Shown piece after piece: positions 56,025 to 59,315 of a DNA stretch of 59,315 nucleotides. The translations under genes and the position numbers were made by a program. Source of the stretch: Hymenoscyphus infarciens (taxonomy: Eukaryota > Ascomycota > Leotiomycetes > Helotiales > Helotiaceae). Within the stretch, counting starts at the first letter, position 1; every line of letters begins with the position of its first letter. Where the stretch lies: assembly GCA_001414345.1 (NCBI GenBank), contig LLCB01000341.1:1-59315 (forward strand), in the 5' to 3' direction. The notes beneath the pieces were generated by a model. The model ran no database searches. It saw only the letters and a list, made by a program, of their open reading frames with translations, and had not been told where the DNA came from.

Positions 56025-57008
56025 TATAGTAAATTACGAGTTAAGCTTGAATTTACCTACATTTTTTTTATAATCCGAGCTTTTTAAGAAAATTCCTTAA
56101 TTTCCCTTCTTTTTAGGTTTTCTTTTACCTATTAATTAAGAATAATAATAGAATATAATCTTTATAAGAATAGAAAAGAAGAGGCGTATATCTTTCTTTA
56201 TACTCTATAAACTTTATAATATAAAACTAGATAATTTCATATTTATCTTAATTTTTATAAAGTCTTAGTTAAGCGTGCTTATTAATCTTATAAAAGTATC
56301 TATAGTTAGAAAGAAATTCAAGTCTTTTTAAGATAAGAGGTTTTTCTTAAGAATTGTTTATCTTTTAGTTTACTTTTATTATACTTACTTTAAAGTAATA
56401 AGTGATATAGAAGAGAGATAAGTAGAAATCGCGCTTCTTTCTAGCTAGGTCTTGTCTCGTTAATTTAGAGTTCTTTTTTTCTCTATCTTCTAAAGAAGAG
56501 AGAGAAAAAGTCTTATTTTTTAAAAAAAGCTTAGATTATAAAAAAAGTAGGTAAAAGAGCCTGTTTAGCTAGCTCTGAAATAGTATTAAATAATCTATTA
56601 AATATACTAAGACCTTTTTTAAAGTAGCTTAGCTTATATTTAGTTATTTGAAAATTATAAGCGATAATCGTTTAGCTCGTTTAGTATATATCTAAGATAG
56701 GACTAAAATAGTAGTCTAAGTAGTAGTAATAAAATCTATATAAGAATATCTTCTAATTATTATCTTTTAGACGATAATTAGATAATTACCTTGTTTTAGT
56801 TATATATATATCTTTTTAAAGTATATTCGACTATATTTTAGAATATATCGCACTTTTTAGATATATAGGCTAAACGATTTAGTATATCTAAAAGTGTTAA
56901 ATATATTAAGTTATCTAATCTTATTTTATCACTTTTTTAGTAGTATATATTCTAAATAATTCTATTAATATACTAGCTAAATAGGCTCTTAACTCGTAAC
57001 TTACTATA
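56025..57008. mobile_element. 984-bp TIR element in right flank
   Basis: TATAGTAAATTACGAGTTAAG at 56025-56045 is the inverted match (20 of 21) of CTTAACTCGTAACTTACTATA at 56988-57008. TA at both outer ends would fit Tc1/mariner-type target duplication. Interior is AT-rich with no coding frame. The MITE at 56556-56989 is nested inside, touching the right TIR. A third, weaker TIR-like copy (GTTCGTAACTTACTATA) lies at ~57351-57367. Confidence 0.55.
56556..56989. mobile_element. MITE-like element, right-flank copy (434 bp)
   Basis: Ends AGAGCCTGTTTAGCTAG and CTAGCTAAATAGGCTCT are inverted repeats with one mismatch. They keep C/G where the left-flank copy (7194-7646) has T/A, as expected if RIP altered the copies separately. 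Same orientation as the left copy. Non-coding. Confidence 0.75.
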
Positions 57009-57469
57009 TTACTCTATAACCTTTTTTTCTCTAATAGAAGAGAAGTTTATCTTTATATTCTACGTTTTCTAGGTCTTAGTAGAGATAGTCAGTAATACTT
57101 TATAAGTTTATATATTCTAGAGAATATGAGTTTTTAATTTTTATTTTTTTTAAAAAAGATAAAAGAGGTTTTTTTTCTAATAATTATCTATTCTTGAGTT
57201 TATTCTTAAGAGAGATGGTTAGGTATAGCACTTCTTTCTCGTTACGTTTTAGCTTATTTAGAGTACTTTTATTCTTCTCTATTCTCTAGAGAAAAGAGAG
57301 AGAAAAGAGAGAAGAGGAAAGCTCGGTTTAGAGAAAAGTGTCTAAGTTAAAGGTTAGTTCGTAACTTACTATACTAGATCTCTTTTTCCTTTCTTTAGAT
57401 TATATGTTTTAGGCTATTTTTTTGGTTTGTTTACTATCTACTTTCGTTTTTTAAATTGAAATTATAGAT
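57009..57469. other. AT-rich sequence, unassigned
   Basis: Stops in all frames. Includes a purine/pyrimidine-rich stretch near 57270-57330 and the extra TIR-like copy near 57351. No recognisable gene. Confidence 0.4.
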
Positions 57470-57940
57470 AGAGGAATGCTATATAGGGTTTTAGTTAGTC
57501 GGTTATAGGAATTAGTAACTATTAGTCTATAAGACTCTCTCTTATATAGTTATTATAGTATTCTATATATACTAAAAGTCGGAAACGACTAAATCGTTAA
57601 TTGTAAAGTATTACTTTTTATAAGTATAAATATAATATTTTTTATTTTAAGTTCTTAACTATAGTAAGTATTTAGAGAATAGAGAGAATAGACGAGTATT
57701 ACGTATATAGTAGTAATATTACCACCTCCTTACTATCGACTCCTTACTCTCTATTACCTAACTCTTATATCCTATTCTTTCTATTATCTTTAGATAAATA
57801 AGAGAGAATATGAAAGAGGAGAAGGAGAGGGGAAGAGAGAAGAGAGAAAGAGTAGAAGGAATGTTTACTTCAAACTCCTCTTACTTACGCTAGGAAAAAC
57901 CTTCCTCTAGAATATTTACTTATCTTCTTACCTCCTACTC
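57470..57940 (+). repeat. Inverted-repeat module, copy 1
   Basis: Contains ACTAAAAGTCGGAAACGACTAAATCG, written in part here as AAAGTCGG..CGACTAAATCG, then ATAGTAGTAATATTACC, TCTTTAGATAAATAAGAGAG, and at 57863-57925 an inverted copy of the TTTTTCCTAGCGTAGG motif (as CTTACGCTAGGAAAAACC). The same order recurs at 58915-59290 (direct) and 58430-58790 (inverted). Confidence 0.55.
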
Positions 57941-58125
57941 TCTCCTTTGCTTACCTTACTTATATTCTTCTCCTACTCTCTTCTATACTCTCTTAGTATA
58001 CGTAATATATAGAAGAATAGAATAAGAGAGAGTGTAAGAGTAAAAGAGAGTAAGAGAGTAAGAGAGTAAGAGGGTAAGAGAATAGAGTAATATAGTTTAA
58101 GATTTACTATGTCCCTAAAATTTTA

Positions 58126-58272
58126 TAATTTACGATTTACGATTTACGATTTAGTCGATTCCAGCTATTGGTATATACGTAGGGCGTCCTGGATACACCA
58201 AAAAGTCGGAATCGACTAAATCGCAAATCGTAAATCGTAAATCGTAAATCGTAAATCGTAAATCGTAAATTA
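58126..58272. repeat. Hairpin with CGTAAAT heptamer runs
   Basis: The left arm has three ATTTACG-type units and TTTAGTCGATTCC; the right arm answers with GGAATCGACTAAA, one variant and six exact CGTAAAT heptamers, ending TAAATTA. The centre is GGCGTCC between imperfect TGGTATA/TACACCA flanks. The arms differ in heptamer number, so the array has expanded on one side. Confidence 0.85.
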
Positions 58273-58371
58273 CAAAGTAGAGCTAAACTTAATAATTATA
58301 TTTGCTACTTCTTAGTCTCTCTCTCTTACTACTCTTTCCTTCTTTAGTATATTATATAAATATAAAAGTAT

Positions 58372-58503
58372 AGAAGAGAGGGAGAGAGGGAGAGAGAGAG
58401 AGAGGGAGAGAGAGGGAGAGAGGGAGAGGGCGAGTAAACATTTCAGTAGAAAGTTTTTCCTAGCGTAGGTAAAGGGAGTTTAGCAAAAGTAGTAAATAAT
58501 CCC

Positions 58504-58536
<33 letters not shown>

Positions 58537-59315
58537 ATATTCATCTAGAAATAATAGAAAGAATACGATATAATAGTAAGGAGACAGTAGCGAGGGGGCG
58601 ATAGTAAGAGGGCAATATTAAGAGAGCAATATTACTACTATATATATAATATATGTTTTATTATCCCTCCCTATTCTCTAATTAGCTAGTTAAGACTATC
58701 TAACCTAAATATAGAGAGAGGAGAGGAGAGAGACGGAATTTAAATTAGAAATTATTCTCTTTTATACTTATAGAAAGTAGCGATTTACAATTTACGATTT
58801 CCTATTTACAATTTAGTTAATCTAACTTTTTAGTACATTTAGGATACTATAATACGGGACGTCTATAGCATTCTAAATACACTAAAAAGTCAGATTAACT
58901 AAATCGTAAATAGGAAATCGTAAATCGTAAAATATTACTTTCTATAAGTATAAAAGAGAATAATTTCTAATTTAAATTCCCCCTCTCTATATCTAGATTA
59001 GATAGTCTTAACTATAGTAACTAGCTAATTAGAGAATAGAGAGGGAAAATAAAATATATATCACGTATATAGTAGTAACATTGGATGCCCTCTTACTATC
59101 GCCCTCTCGCTATCGTCTCCTTACTATTATTTCTAGATAAATAAGGAAGAGAGGGAGAGAGGGAGAGAGGGAGAGAGGGAGAGAGGGGGCGAGGGGGCGA
59201 GCAAACATTTCAGTGGAAAGTTTTTCCTAGCGTAGGTAAGGGGAGTTTAGCAAAAGTAGCAAACAATCCCTCTCCCTCTCTCCCTCTCTCCCTCTCTCCC
59301 TCTCTCCCTCTCTCC
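58372..59315. repeat. GA/CT microsatellites and a ~65-bp direct repeat around the palindrome
   Basis: GAGAGG-type arrays occupy ~58372-58434 and ~59145-59195; CT arrays occupy ~58500-58537 and ~59265-59315 (the window ends inside one). Between each GA/CT pair lies the same block, AAACATTTCAGT.GAAAG then TTTTTCCTAGCGTAGGTAA then GGGAGTTTAGCAAAAGTAG, at ~58436-58500 and ~59203-59265 in direct orientation, although the surrounding palindrome would predict inverted order. Confidence 0.8.
58535..59150. repeat. ~600-bp imperfect palindrome (foldback), centre near 58850
   Basis: The two arms pair for about 300 bp each. Inner pairs are CGATTTCCTATTTAC with GTAAATAGGAAATCG, then TTAGTTAATCT with AGATTAACTAA (one G/A difference). 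Outer pairs are AATTTAAATTAGAAATTATT with AATAATTTCTAATTTAAATT, then CTAATTAGCTAGTTAAGACT with AGTCTTAACT...TAGCTAATTAG. The outermost are ATAGTAAGGAGAC with GTCTCCTTACTAT. Differences between arms are largely A/G and C/T. Confidence 0.8.

Noticed and set aside
59145..59315. Telomere at the right end of the window
   Set aside because: The terminal repeats are GA/CT microsatellites, not TTAGGG-type telomere repeats.

Overview
This window looks like nuclear DNA of a filamentous ascomycete, most likely Leotiomycetes/Helotiales (inference). The evidence is short GT-AG introns (mostly 46-60 bp), Pezizomycotina-type gene families (TRAPP-II Trs130, Yra1, Pex4, Mnn9, GPI-anchored wall protein, disordered proline-rich proteins), and a two-compartment layout in which a ~47.5 kb gene-bearing island of ordinary base composition lies between two very AT-rich blocks.

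Left flank (1-7980): almost pure A/T/TA-rich sequence with no intact gene. On the minus strand a Ty3/gypsy pol can still be read (reverse transcriptase ~1190-1560, RNase H ~600-870), shot through with stops, with changes of the type made by repeat-induced point mutation (RIP). Three degenerate ~400 bp direct repeats follow (4.4-6.05 kb), then a 453 bp MITE-like element with perfect 17 bp terminal inverted repeats (7194-7646).

Gene island (about 8-55.5 kb), left to right: MDR-family oxidoreductase (-); TRAPPC10/Trs130 (-); a broken AAA-HAD-uracil phosphoribosyltransferase fusion gene (-) with four frame breaks and an LTR-like insertion; an orphan 177-aa protein (+); a small beta-trefoil-like conserved fungal protein (-); a membrane-anchored A1 aspartic-protease homologue without the first catalytic Asp (-); a 1334-aa repetitive GPI-anchored wall protein (+); mRNA export factor Yra1 (-, eight exons); a conserved protein of unknown function with a probable mitochondrial presequence and an unresolved 5' frame (-); a 933-aa disordered protein of the 'cell wall proline-rich' type (+); Pex4 ubiquitin-conjugating enzyme (+); Mnn9-family mannosyltransferase (-); a 346-aa basic proline-rich protein (+); and a secreted Ser/Thr-rich protein with a Cys-containing C-terminal domain (+) at the right edge. 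There is no biosynthetic cluster. A loose theme is secretion and cell surface (Trs130 for Golgi traffic, Mnn9 for mannan synthesis, several secreted or wall proteins). Intergenic gaps are long (1-3 kb) and I see no tRNA or rRNA gene.

Right flank (55.6-59.3 kb): AT-rich again, made of nested inverted-repeat elements. A 984 bp element with 21 bp TIRs contains a second copy of the left-flank MITE (56556-56989). It is followed by three related modules in +/-/+ orientation that form a ~600 bp imperfect palindrome, a hairpin with runs of a CGTAAAT heptamer, and GA/CT microsatellites. All joined exon models below were checked for phase by hand; introns are inferred from sequence only.
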